Shown here piece by piece: positions 49,755 through 60,693 of a stretch of 64,000 bases of DNA. Below the pieces are notes generated by a model that did no database searches, was not told the DNA's origin, and worked only from the letters and a program-made list of their open reading frames with translations. This DNA comes from Ailurus styani (Eukaryota > Chordata > Mammalia > Carnivora > Ailuridae): assembly GCA_002007465.1 (NCBI GenBank), contig LNAC01000103.1, forward strand, positions 224,846 through 288,845, read 5' to 3'. The position numbers were made by a program, and so were the translations under genes. Each line of letters opens with the position of its first letter. Within the stretch, counting starts at the first letter, position 1.

Positions 49755-50330
49755 ACTCTCTGTTAAATTCATTCATTCATTTCTCAACAAATACTTGTTG
49801 AGCACTTCCTATGTATCTGCGCTGGGCTCAGCCCTGGAAACCTAGCCGTTCACCAAATAAAAAAGGTCTAATGGAGAGAAAGTCAACAAATAATTACACA
49901 GATAATTATATAGCTACATTTGCATTATGTTCTATGAAACAAAAAGACTGAATAATATGAAAGCAAATTATAAGGGAATGTTATCTAGATTAGGGGTTAG
50001 AAGGAGCTTCCCTTTGATGTATCATTTTCACTAAATCTTAAAGGAAGCGTAAGAGTTTCCCAGCTGAATGGATGTAGGATGAGGGTTAAGGACGGAGAAG
50101 TTTCCATGTACAGGAAATACTATTTGTGAAAGGTGTGTGAAGGAAGGAAAGAAACTGATGTCAGAAAAAAGAGGAAGGTGGACCCTGGTGGCTAGCTTAT
50201 AAAGAGGCAGAGGGACAGGTATCAGAGTGGGCAGTACCATATCATTCAGGGTCTTGAAAGAACTGGAACTTTGTTCAAAGAGCAAAAGGAAGTCATCACA
50301 TCTGTTTAAAGAGGGATCAAAATGTTTACA
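49755..50330 (-). repeat. L2 LINE 3' region, minus strand
   Basis: Begins 'attcattcattcatttctcaacaaatacttgttgagcacttcctatg' and proceeds through 'aaggagcttccc' and 'ttcagggtcttgaaagaactgg', the L2 3'UTR read backwards. A second LINE-like piece may follow at 50405-50650. The antisense 101-codon ORF (50031-50336) is a frame of this repeat. Confidence 0.7.
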
Positions 50331-50650
50331 ACACACTTTTGAAGCATCATTTTTACTGTCAATTGGAAAATGTTATGGAATGGCCAAAAATAGATTTTGG
50401 AAGACATGTTAGGATAAAATCCAGGTTCTTTAGTTTGACATTCAGATTCCTCAGAGTTGAGGCCAAATCTGTTTCCAGTCTTCATTATCACTTCTCCCTT
50501 ACATGAATGTGCATTTCAGCCAGACCCATCCATTCTCTCTCCCCTGAACAGGATTTGCTCAATCCTGGTTTTTGGCTCTCCAGAACACCTCCTCTTTATG
50601 CATTTGTTTCAAGAGCCAGGCAGGCAAAGGTTCATCTGTCCTCAGTACCT

Positions 50651-51870
50651 TGACTGAACATTGTTCATTTCTATAAATATCTCAAATGGCTACCAGATAG
50701 AAAATTCAAGACACCATGAATTGTAACAAACACCAATATTTTTGAACCATGAAAATAGTGAATGTACTGCTGAAAAATTTATGACAAAATCTTACTGTTA
50801 GATGGCCGAGATACATAAATTGGTCATATTAGCTTAGCATTGCCTTGAAATTTCTCTCATCTATTCATGTACTTGTGGGTCTCTTCATTTCTAAGTTCCC
50901 ATAAAGCACTTACTTGTTTTTTGCAGAAAAGTTTGATCCACAAAAATTTCTCCAATAACAAATATTTTTTACTTACTATTAAATTTAAGCCCAAAAACAT
51001 GATACTTAATATCCTTGCTTTTTGGGGACATGATAACTGCTCGTTTCTATGCTGTTTCATGAAGATGTTGTGAACAACAAACTTAACATGTGTAGCATCA
51101 ACAATGCATATTAACTCAATAGGAGTAGACTAATATGAATAGCAACTATCAAGGTTAAGCACTGCAAACAATGAGTGATAAGTATGTCATGACTGCTGCC
51201 TAGCCAATAACAACAGTAAAACATCTTTCATTGTAAGATGCATCCTGGTTTCAGAGATGCATGAATGCGCATACAAATGTTCATTATAGAATTGAAGAGC
51301 TATATTATGTCTAGACCATTCAGTTGATATTTACATTTCACCATGTATTGTTATTCATACCTTCTCTTTCTTAGACAACTTTAGTATATCTTCATTTCCC
51401 ATCGGGTTCATTCATTTAGTCATTCACTCATCAACAATGTTTATTGAGTATCTCCTACATGCCAGTGCTGGGCTCTTCCCAAATGTACAACTACCCCTAG
51501 CTTCACCTCCTTTATCACCCTTCCCCCCAGAAAAACACCTAAATTGGTAGCTTTGGCATAAATCCAATTATGAGGTTGTCAATGTAAAGATACAGTACTT
51601 GGGACTATGAATGAATTCCTAAAGTTCTTCTTTCTGATAGCGCTCTCAAAGTAAATTAACATTGGATAAAATTAGAGTATATAAATCGGTTGACATAGCT
51701 ATTTGTTTTAGCAGACATTCTGAAAAAGTCTATATGTGCACACAAACATGTGGACCCATATACACACACATACACGCATGCATATATCCTCTGTGGAGAA
51801 GTTATAGTATATTGAACATATAAATACGTTATTAATATCTATTTAACAGTTCCCTGTTAACAAGATACTT
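50651..51870. other. Unique sequence with an L2-like 3' end at about 51405-51480; no gene
   Basis: 'ttcattcatttagtcattcactcatcaacaatgtttattgagtatctcc' is an L2 3' end in minus orientation. The rest is unassigned. Confidence 0.4.
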
Positions 51871-51874
51871 TATT

Positions 51875-52005
51875 TAAAGGGTATATCTCATTTCACTGGC
51901 AGATCACTCATGAAGTATGTGTCATCACCTACTATTTGCAGGGAAGAAACTGAGCCACAGAAAGTTTAAGCAACTTGCTTAAGATACATGGCCAATGTCC
52001 CTCCT
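51875..52005 (+). repeat. MIR-like SINE fragment
   Basis: 'cagggaagaaactgagccacagaaagtttaagcaacttgcttaag' is a clear MIR core. Confidence 0.7.
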
Positions 52006-52174
52006 AAAATTAAGCCATATGAAATTTACACTTTTAATATCTTAGAGGTGGCTAATATCTAACAATAACAGTTTCATGCACTTTCATTTTCAGACTTCCA
52101 GCTTAATTATTAGAGTAATTTGTTATATGAAAACTTTCATTGCTTTACAAAAGGGACTTGTGTCNGGGACTTGT

Positions 52175-52379
52175 GGGGCGCCTGGGTGGCTCAGTGGGTT
52201 AAAGCCTCTGCTTTCGGCTCAGGTCATGATCTCAGTGTCCTGGGATCGAGGCCCGCATCGGGCTCCCTGCTCGGCAGGGAGCCTGCTTCCTCCTCTCTCT
52301 CTGCCTCTCTGCCTACTTGTGATCTCTCTCTCTCTGTGTCAAATAAAGAAATAAAATCTTAAAAAAAAAAAAAAAAAAC
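52175..52379 (+). mobile_element. CanSINE, mustelid-type, with TSD broken by an N
   Basis: Young full-length copy. The right target repeat is AAAGGGACTTGTG (52380-52392). On the left the target word appears twice, around the N at 52165 (52150-52164, then 52166-52174), which looks like an assembly join. The X-containing ORFs across it are artefacts. Confidence 0.93.
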
Positions 52380-52715
52380 AAAGGGACTTGTGTCTTTTTC
52401 AGTAGAAGTTTATTTTAAATGTATGCTTCAATTTGTCAACTACATATGTAGGTGGGAAGAAAATAACATGGTAGTACCTAGTAACAATCAAAGATACATT
52501 TAGAAAGAAGGAGCTTCTGGAAAGATATTTAATCTTAACAACCTAACAACTTTTTAAAACTAGAGTATTATTTAAAATGATTGATAATCGACCTTTTCTC
52601 TAAGAGCTTTCAAGTAGCTTAAGATGAAAGATAGTATTCATACCACAAATTAATTAAAACTGGAGTAGTATAACTAATGATTTCATTTACAAAATCATCC
52701 TAAAGTAGAGTTTTC

Positions 52716-52901
52716 TTTTTTTTTTTTTTAAGATTNTAGCGGGAGAGAGATCACAAGGAGGCAGAGAGGCAGGCAGAGAGAGAGGGGAAAGCAGGCTCCC
52801 TGCTGAGCAGGGAACCCGATGCGGGCCTCGATCCCAGGACCCTGAGATCATGACCTGAGCCGAAAGCAGAGGCTTTAACCCACTGAGCCACCCAGGCGCC
52901 C
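52716..52901 (-). mobile_element. CanSINE, minus strand, 16-bp TSD, sequence missing at an N
   Basis: Perfect repeats CTAAAGTAGAGTTTTC at 52700-52715 and 52902-52917. After the T-run and 'aagatt' there is an N (52736) and then 'tagcgggagagagatc', so the 'TTATTTATTTGACAG' block present in other copies is absent, probably lost at the gap. Confidence 0.94.
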
Positions 52902-53269
52902 CTAAAGTAGAGTTTTCATTTGGTGTGTTTTTTTGGCGACAAACGGATCTTGCAAATTTTATGGGACAGTTAACTAAGTTTGCTACTTGAAACAAATTTA
53001 TGTCCATTAAGAAATGTCGGAAACAATTACAACATCAGTAAACTCTGAAGATGTGCATCTCTTGAGTACATGTGTATACACACATACATGCATATACATA
53101 CATATTTTTAGAAGTTAATTTTCAGGACTAAAATCTCTTATAAAGAAACATCTGAAATTTATCAATCCATTTGGCTTCATGTCAGTTCTTTTTTCTTCTT
53201 TTATATTTAGAGTCCCTTCCTCTTTCACATCTGGCTGGCTGTGGACTCCTTACACCACCCCCTCAGTTT

Positions 53270-53710
53270 TAGAGACTCATTCAATTTCCTTTGCAGACAT
53301 TACTGCCTCTGAGAAACTTTCCTGATCCCACATACCACACCCAAGAGAGAGTTCATCACTCCCTCCACATATGTATTTTCAGTCTGTTATCACATGTATT
53401 ATACTCTATAGTATATGTTTGTTTAGTTGTCCTACAGAAATTCTACAAGGGCAGGAGATAGTGTCTTATATCCCCAGGATTTAACACTGTGCCTGAGGTT
53501 AAGAAAAAACAGATCAGCTGAAATACAAAATGATAGTAAATACTTTTTTAGTACTTACTTCATACCAATCTCAAGGGTTAATATTTTACACATCTCTCTT
53601 CAACCTTCACAACAACCTTTGCATCAAGTTATTATCTCTCAGAGAAGACCTTAGGTTTAGGGAAGTTAAGTGACTTGCCTGTGGCTGCAAGGCTAATAAG
53701 TAACAGGTGA
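53270..53710 (+). repeat. L2-like 3' fragment followed by MIR-like fragment
   Basis: 53270-53500 has 'ctctgagaaactttcctgatcccacatacc' and 'ctacaagggcaggagatagtgtc', as in the L2 3'UTR. 53545-53710 has 'aagacctt...ggtttagggaagttaagtgacttgcctg', a MIR core. The ORF at 53427-53654 is spurious. Confidence 0.6.
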
Positions 53711-53984
53711 GGGCATTTGCATAGGGGCTTATCTCCAAAGCTCCGGAAATTCAAGTATTACAGAAAAGTGGGTATATCGGACATATATAGATATTTACAA
53801 AGGTAGGACATTTTTCCATTAGAAGGATTTCAGAAGCTTAGCACTCAGAATGGAAATTCCAAAGTTTTGGCCCCAGCATCTCCCCGTGTCCTTTGACCTC
53901 ACCCTCCTCACAGAGCCGACAGCTTTCCTGGCCTTGTGTCAGAGGATACATTCTTCCACTACTCCCCCAGCTTCTGCTATAGCA

Positions 53985-54205
53985 GGATTTCTCAAACTCA
54001 GCATTATTGGCATTTGGGACTAAATAATTCTTTGTGGTGGGGGACTGTCTCGGGCACTGTTAATTGTTTAGCAGTATCCCGGCCTCTACCTGCTGGTTGC
54101 CCATAGCTCCTCCCTTCCACCCCCAGTAGTGAAAACCAAAAATGTCTCCAGATCTTGCCAAATGTCCCCTGAGGGATCAAACTGCTCAGGACAGCAAGTT
54201 GGTAA
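53985..54205 (-). mobile_element. MER20 hAT-Charlie DNA transposon
   Basis: Reads 'caggatttctcaaactcagcattattggcatttggg', 'aattctttgtggtgggggactgtc', 'aaccaaaaatgtctccagatcttgccaaatgtcccctgagg', the reverse complement of MER20 nearly end to end. Confidence 0.82.
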
Positions 54206-55994
54206 TGCTACCAGTGATTTGCTATGACTCAGGATCAAAGTCCTACATTATTAGCTTGCAAAGGGCTTAGGAGCATCATTCTTAAAATTCACTGGTTCAC
54301 GATCACAGACCTAGGGAATGCTTTTCTCCCCCCACTTACTGTAACATCCTTTATGCTGAAGACACACAAGAAACATTAACTCAGGACCAAGTAATTGCAC
54401 ACCGGGCCTATACTTTTGATTGTTCATGTGGCAGGGCAGAGGCCCAGAAGACACACTACTGGGTTCTTTTCTTGTGACTTTTCACCGATGACTACAATCA
54501 GACCAATATCCTGTTAAGAATCCATTTCCAAAGTTTAAGGTTAAAGGTGGAGCGTTGATGAATGTTTGGAACTAAATCAATGAGGCCATATCCTAATTGT
54601 GTAGGTCAGAATCCAGGTGACCTCTAGACCTGAATGCAGATGTCAGCTGTGTAGTCACTTCTGCCCCCGGACAGTTCCTCACTAGCAGAATGACGGGTGA
54701 GAGACAGACATCCCTTGGGACATCCTAACTATTGTCTTGACAACATAGTGGGGGTACTAGGGGTACAAGGCCATGTAGGTGTTACTGCTTGATGCGTGCT
54801 AGGCCTCTTGGTCACTAGGCTTTACAGTGTTCACAGTGATCAACAGATACACATCCTTAAATGCTGTTCTGAACTTACAAAGATGACTTTCCAACAGAAG
54901 TCTCAGGACCAGTTTTCTGGTATGAGCAGCTAGATATTAGGGCTACTTTGTGCCTACTTTTGAGCAGGAAAACCAGGTTTGGGCTACAAAGAGTGCCCTG
55001 AGCCGATGAAGAACTTGCAGTAATGAGAGCTGGTGCAAGTGTGGTATTTATCAGAGCCCTCTTGACTGTAAGTCCTATTGATGCAAGTCAATAAACCAGA
55101 TGTTATTTGGAGCACAAAGCCATTTCAAAATATGTAAGTTGTATTAACTTGAGTGCTAGAGATGGTCATCTAGACTTTGAGAGTCACGTGAACCTGAGCA
55201 GCCAGGTCTCAGAGATTGTGTTTTAGCCAAGGCAGAATTGCTCCAAAGCTCAACCATTTCCCTTCACACTATCACGGATGCTTTTTTTTTTTTCCCCTCC
55301 GCTTGATTATCCCCGATTTGTTCTTCAGAAGTATTTATCCTTCTCTAGGTACCGAAGCAAGCTAAAAATATGGGTTAATGACAAGAAGTAAATTTCAGCA
55401 AACACTGGAAGAACAAGTTGTTTCAACCTATTTCATAGTTGTGTATCTTAAAAATGTATTTTTTATCCATATTTTTGGGGGGACGGGCTTTAGTGAATCA
55501 TGAGTCTTAAAATTAAAAATAAACAGCGAGATATAGCTATTTAAATACTAATCATATATTGCTACGTTTCATTTAGGATTTAGGATATGAGCATGGCGAA
55601 CATAGTTTCGTTTAATGAGTAACACCAACACTGCTGCATCTCTTAGCAAAACTCTGGCATTTCAGTAGCTGTAACCATTCTACAGACCTGCAGACCAAAC
55701 CAATTATTGAGGACACACCAGTTTTTTTCCAATTTCTGTACTCTCATAGCGTCTTGCTCGTGCCTTTGCTAAGAAAGTGGTCTCGCATTAAAGTCGCTAA
55801 CACTTCCCTTTTGTATTGCATTGACTAGCCCTGTGATTTGAGAAAAGTAGACATTCAAATGAATCGAAATGCCAAATGATTTTGGTGCCCAAATTCCATT
55901 CCAAGTGGGTCCTTGTATTAAGCCAAATTATTTATTCTTCTCTGTGCATTAGAATTGTTTTGAGAAATAAACTTCTTTAAGGTATGCTGAAGTC
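54206..55994. other. Unique sequence, no gene seen
   Basis: About 1.8 kb without a recognisable repeat. 55280-55980 is AT-rich with several homeodomain-type TAAT/ATTA words. Possible SPRY2 distal regulatory sequence, but nothing in the sequence proves it. Confidence 0.35.
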
Positions 55995-56216
55995 AGGGTG
56001 CCTGACAAGGTGGCTCAGTTGTTAAGTATCTGCCTTCTGCTCAGGTCATGATCCCAGCATCCTGGGATCGAGCCCCACATCGAGCCCCACATTGGGCTCC
56101 CTGCTCTGTGGGAGGCCTGCTTCTCCCTCTCCCGCTCCCCCTGCTTGTGTTCCCTCTCTTGCTGTGTCTCTATCAAATAAATAAATAAAAATCTTTATTT
56201 AAAAAAAAAAAAAGTC
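55995..56216 (+). mobile_element. CanSINE (arctoid type) with 10-bp TSD and small internal duplication
   Basis: Head diverged ('agggtgcctgacaaggtggctcag'). 'ATCGAGCCCCAC' occurs twice in tandem near 56068-56091. Tail AAATAAATAAATAAAAATCTTT. Flanks TGCTGAAGTC at 55985-55994 and 56217-56226. Its 3' block is 'ccctgcttgtgttccctctcttgctgtgtc', the bear/arctoid form rather than the mustelid form. Confidence 0.94.
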
Positions 56217-56226
56217 TGCTGAAGTC

Positions 56227-57286
56227 TTACCTCCTCTAGCCAAACCACAGGCCTAGGTAACAGGCTTCTTTCTGATTTCCCTTAACAGTTTATTAAAAAC
56301 AAAGTTAGTTGCCAAATAAGCCTGGCTCTTAAAAATTCTTCAGGTCAATCAAAATGTAGTTTTAGATAGCAGTGTGAAACATTGGCTAGTCATGGATAAA
56401 GTTCAGTGCTAATCTTTTCTTATTTGCTGTACCTCTATGTTCCCTTTTTTCTTTTTGGACTTTAAGTGAATATTTTAAGTTTAATTTTGACCAGAGGTAC
56501 ACTCTCACTAGTGGCATTCACATTTTGTCTCTCATTATTCACACGGTTGTCTCATGATGTATGGAATATGGAGGGTGGTGGTGTGGCATCCAAGTAAAAA
56601 TCCAAGTATAGGATGAATATAGTCTGACAGCTTTATCCTTCCAGGAATGATCAAACCAGTGATTAAATATTCCAGATGTATAACATTGCTCTGATCAGTT
56701 AGGCCTTGTTTTAAAATTCTGCTCTGGTCTTCAATTGATGGAGACCCACCCCTGGTATGTCACAGAGAAGTAAGGCAACTGTCTTAATTAAATTAGAATT
56801 TAACCTAACTTTTGCCACAATGAGTACTGAAAACCAAGACTGATACAATATTGATGAAGAAGTCAATGCCTTAATTTTATTTTTTTCTTTACTAAAATAG
56901 TGGGAAATACACTGCATAAGGTGACAAACTGTCTTTGATCTACAGTTTAACCAGTTTTCAAAGTTGTGACTTTTGCACCTGTGTCTGGTCCTTGTGCACA
57001 TTTAAAAAAGGGATTCGCAAACAGCCAATTGTGAATATAAATGCAAGTGAAACTCTAAACCCATTAAACCTTTGAAAAGTTTGACCTATCTGCTCAGAGT
57101 TAATAAATTACATCAAACCCATCCACTGCCCATCAGTCACCTCACAACACTGTGCAAAGATCAAATTCATTTATCTGGCATCATCAGTGTCTTAACTTCT
57201 ACGACCCAGAGACAAGTGGTATTTTTGAGACAAAGTGTACTGGAGAAAGAAGTGATGCCAAAACTTTGGTTGGGAGTACCTGCCCT
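56227..57286. other. Unique sequence, no gene seen
   Basis: No repeat family recognised. The 96-codon minus-strand ORF (56711-57001) has no recognisable domain and is probably chance. Confidence 0.35.
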
Positions 57287-57302
57287 TGGTTTTGGCTTTC
57301 TT

Positions 57303-57505
57303 TTTTTCTTTCTTTTTTTTTTTTTTAAAGATTTTATTTCTTTATTTGACACAGAAAGAGAGAGATCACAAGTAGGCAGAGAGGCAGAGGGAGAGAGGAG
57401 GAAGCAGGCTCCCTGCTGAGCAGAGAGCCCGAGGATCCCAGGACCCTGAGATCATGACCTGAGCCGAAAGCAGAGGCTTTAACGCACTGAGCCACCCAGG
57501 CCACC
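57303..57505 (-). mobile_element. CanSINE, minus strand, with perfect 16-bp TSD
   Basis: Flanks TGGTTTTGGCTTTCTT at 57287-57302 and 57506-57521. A short internal deletion is present around 57431-57434. The overlapping ORFs (57072-57419 plus, 57334-57543 minus) are SINE-derived. Confidence 0.95.
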
Positions 57506-57521
57506 TGGTTTTGGCTTTCTT

Positions 57522-58194
57522 CCACTGACAAGTCCCAGAGCATGCCCCAACATGGTGAAATCTGCCTTAAAAAAAATCTCTTCGATACACATAAATTAAT
57601 GTTTTAACTAATAACAATCATGTTGTCATTCTATAATGAATCTCAATATAGAGAAGGTACAGGTTTCTAAAAAAATAAAATAAAAAAGACAAGAAACCAG
57701 AAAATATAGCTAAGATCTTCCTAAATGCTTAGCATTCAGTTGACATGTTTGCTGTATCATTCTGCCTTTAACCTATCACGGTGTCAAAACAATGGCCATC
57801 GGATTATAAACTCATATTTATATATGAATCTTCATAAATTTATAGAGATTAAAAATCTGAACTGGTTATTCCTCCATCTCAATGAAACGACCTGCAACAT
57901 TTAAAAGCTCTTTCACACACTAAAGTTATGAGTACCAGCTGTTTAGCTATCAACACTTAATCTTCCATATTCTGAAAATGAATGTTATACGGTATATATA
58001 CTAAACGCTTAATAGTTTCATTGAAAGCTTCTTGAGGAATCAATTTTCCTATTCATCTTTAAATAATTTTCATCAGGGCTTAATATATACTTACACAAAT
58101 CTTCTAACTTCAGTTGGTTATTACTATGTTCTACGTTCAAACTAGTGAGTTAGGCTTTATATCTATCCCATTAAAAAAAAAAAAAAAAGGGCTG
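57522..58194. other. Unique AT-rich sequence, no gene seen
   Basis: No recognisable repeat or ORF, apart from an A-run at 58172-58187 that became the insertion site of the next SINE. Confidence 0.35.
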
Positions 58195-58352
58195 GGGCGC
58201 CTAGGTGGCTCAGTCGTTAAGCGTCTGCCTTAGGCTCCGGTCATGATCCCAGGGTCCTGGGATCCAAACCTGCATTGGGCTCCCTGCTCAGTGGGGAGCC
58301 TGCTTCTCTCTCTCTCTGTCAAATAAATAAATAAAATCTTTTTTTAAAAAAA
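58195..58352 (+). mobile_element. CanSINE (arctoid type), short
   Basis: Head 'ggggcgcctaggtggctcagtcgttaagcgtctgcc', shortened TC block, tail AAATAAATAAATAAAATC. Imperfect flanking repeats (AAAAAAAAGGGCT / AAAAAAAGCGCT). Confidence 0.92.
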
Positions 58353-58381
58353 GCGCTAAATTAGTAATCATTCCTAGGTCA

Positions 58382-58470
58382 GTAGTTCTCAAACTAGACA
58401 TGACTAGTGGAGTGATTTTTTAAAAATACAAATCCCTAGGCCACACCATGGCCTGAATAACTCTGAATAA
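58382..58470 (+). mobile_element. MER5A-type DNA transposon fragment
   Basis: 'cagtagttctcaaactagacatgactagtggagtg' then 'aaatacaaatccctaggccacacc' matches the 5' half of MER5A. Confidence 0.65.
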
Positions 58471-59894
58471 CCACAGCGGAGGGTTCTTAATTACTTCTTC
58501 ATTTGATGCAATGCGTCTATAGAACACTTGGAAAGCTGCTTGTCTGCTGAAAAAAATGACTTGCAATTTCTATACTGAAGAAGTCCAATCAGTGCATAGG
58601 GCAGCTGTTGAGGAATAAAGCCAATTAGTCAAAATTTTTGTGCTTTACAAATCCTAACAACCATACAATGAATAAGAGACCCTGCCTTGTTTTCCAACAT
58701 AATTTCTCATAGATCATCAGGGTTAAATCTGAGAATATTAGAGTTGCAATGCCTAGTATCCCAAAGCTGAAACTAGAGTAAATAATTTCTCAATTAATTT
58801 AACCTTGTGGTTTTTGGAGAAAGTTTAGAGCAATATCTTGATTTAAGAGGCTGTGTATTTCCTTGAAAGCTAATTTTAAAAAACAAAACAGAGGACAACC
58901 TGTACTAGGATAAGACCTCTTAAAAAAAGGAGCCTCAGAACAGGAAACAAGGTTAAACAATGATAGGTAAATCATTTTCTAGACTTCCGGTGATTCATGG
59001 CAACAAGAGGTTGTACTTCAGAAGAAAAAGATCATCATCCACAAAGTGACTAATTAATGAAGTGACTCATTACAAGTAAGAAAACCTAGGATTTGTCAAG
59101 ATGGGCTGCAGCAGCTTGCTGCGTATTTCCTTGCAAAAGACAAATGCAAACACACTGGATTTTTGCCGTATTGCGTCTTTTTCCCAAAGTGGAATTTAAC
59201 AATTTTCTGGATAATTTGATTAAGACAGGGCCTCTCCATTGGCTTCCTTGGGCTTCAATTATTAGGCCAATAGAGGATGAGATTTTACAATGTCCAACAC
59301 CTGAATCAAAACAAGTTATAATTTTCGTGTCTCTTCTAATGTAAGAAAATTTTGGTATCATGGTGATAAACTTAAGTCTAAAATCATACCGGCTGGAAAG
59401 ATCATAATCAGCTAAGTCAAGAAAACATTTTTGCCTCAGTTACAAGCATTGATCTGTGTATACTGCATACCAGACAGAGGACATTCAATAAATGTTGAAC
59501 TAAACTTGTTTTTCTGGTCCTGAATTGGCCTCATGGCTATTCTTAATACTTAAGTCCGTATGTAAAGAAAAAAAAAATCTTAATTGTTAATCTTTTAGGG
59601 AAGTCTCCAGAATGAATTAGTTTAACATATTTTTGAACATGCAAAACAAAGGAAAGCCAACAGGTCTGTAAAAGGGAAGAATAGGAACAATGATCTCAGG
59701 ATTAATACAGTCAAGTGCTCAGTTATCCCCCCCCCTCATTACCAGAATTCTCTCTAGAAGGGGGAAAAAAAAGTCACTGAATCTCCCTTTAAAGAACCTC
59801 ATGAACCTATTTCACTGAAATGCTAGTGTTAAAGTAAAATGTGGTATTTTTTCATGTCAAAAAACCCCAAACAAAATCAAAGAAAAGGTAAAAT
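58471..59894. other. SPRY2 downstream flank; repeat-poor, no gene seen
   Basis: Unique sequence apart from a possible L2 3' word at 59465-59510. ORFs at 59086-59361 on both strands overlap and are shadows of each other. 59080-59350 contains paired CCAAT-type words in inverted orientation (ATTGG near 59239, CCAAT near 59267), so it is a plausible but untested enhancer. Confidence 0.35.
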
Positions 59895-60275
59895 AAGACA
59901 CAACAGTTCAGTTTAATTTCAAACGTTAATATATTTTCTATTTTATATTGAACATATGCATCTGTAACCCCTCATTTGCAGCAACTAGCACATCCTCATA
60001 AAAGGGGCAAAATTTGTAAGATGCCTCTTAAAATAAATATTCTTTTTTATAAAATAATAAAACTTCAAATAAATATTCTTTACACTAAACAATATGTTGA
60101 AAAAATTAGAAAATAAAGGTTGAATTTTACTGTAACTGTACAATATACATGAAGTCCAAAGGGAAATCAGAGTCTTACAATAAAGGCTTTCTGTAAGGCA
60201 AAATACAATCTAAAAACATACTGATTGATTCACATTCTTCCGAATGTACAACATATTAGTATAATATTTTGTGAC

Positions 60276-60296
60276 TGTGCCATATAGTATGGCACA
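60276..60296 (-). promoter_or_regulatory. 3'UTR hairpin carrying a miR-183 8-mer seed match
   Basis: Two perfect 9-base arms, TGTGCCATA and TATGGCACA, are separated by three bases. On the SPRY2 mRNA strand the first arm includes GUGCCAUA, complementary to the miR-183 seed with an A opposite position 1. The seed site sits fully inside the stem. Confidence 0.55.
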
Positions 60297-60304
60297 ACTT
60301 GTTT

Positions 60305-60312
60305 TTCACAGT
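60305..60312 (-). promoter_or_regulatory. miR-27 8-mer seed match in SPRY2 3'UTR
   Basis: Minus strand ACTGTGAA is the 8-mer target for miR-27a/b. It lies next to the Pumilio-type site and the hairpin. Confidence 0.6.
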
Positions 60313-60450
60313 TGCAAATATTATTGTATATACAAAAATATAGCACATCATCTCTGGAGAAAACAATGGAAAAAAAGTCATTTGCTAATTTACAAATTTT
60401 GCAAGTACTACTCACGAACAAAAACTTTTGCCTAGGAGTGTCTGTTGCTT

Positions 60451-60458
60451 TAGCTTAT
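60451..60458 (-). promoter_or_regulatory. miR-21 8-mer seed match in SPRY2 3'UTR
   Basis: Minus strand ATAAGCTA is the 8-mer target for miR-21. SPRY2 is a published miR-21 target, which supports the call. Confidence 0.75.
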
Positions 60459-60693
60459 GCAACACGTGGGTCCCTAAGTTCTGTATCCCATACTTTGAGC
60501 TCCATTAGCTGAGTTCTAACAAGCATATCAGTTAAAATGGCACATGGACAAAAAGCATTTCACTGCAAACAGCGAAGGATATCCCGACCCTCTATTAACA
60601 GTGCCAAGATTATAACTGTTTAGTTGGCTGCATATGTGTTAAAAAAAAAAAAAGGAACAATCCTTATTACTGTCATATTCCTGATTAATGGTG

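Larger units (their letters stand above)
59895..60693 (-). other. SPRY2: SPRY2 3' untranslated region
   Basis: Runs from the TAG stop leftwards. On the minus strand the only good poly-A signal at the expected distance is ATTAAA (plus 59912-59917). It is followed by a G/U-rich stretch (TGTTGTGTCTTATTTT...), which places cleavage near 59895; the end is inferred. It contains AUUUA-type words (near 60035 and 60073), a Pumilio-type UGUAUAUA (60327-60334), and microRNA seed matches annotated separately. The short ORFs 60230-60421, 60312-60512 and 60639-60950 are shadows or UTR frames. Confidence 0.75.
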
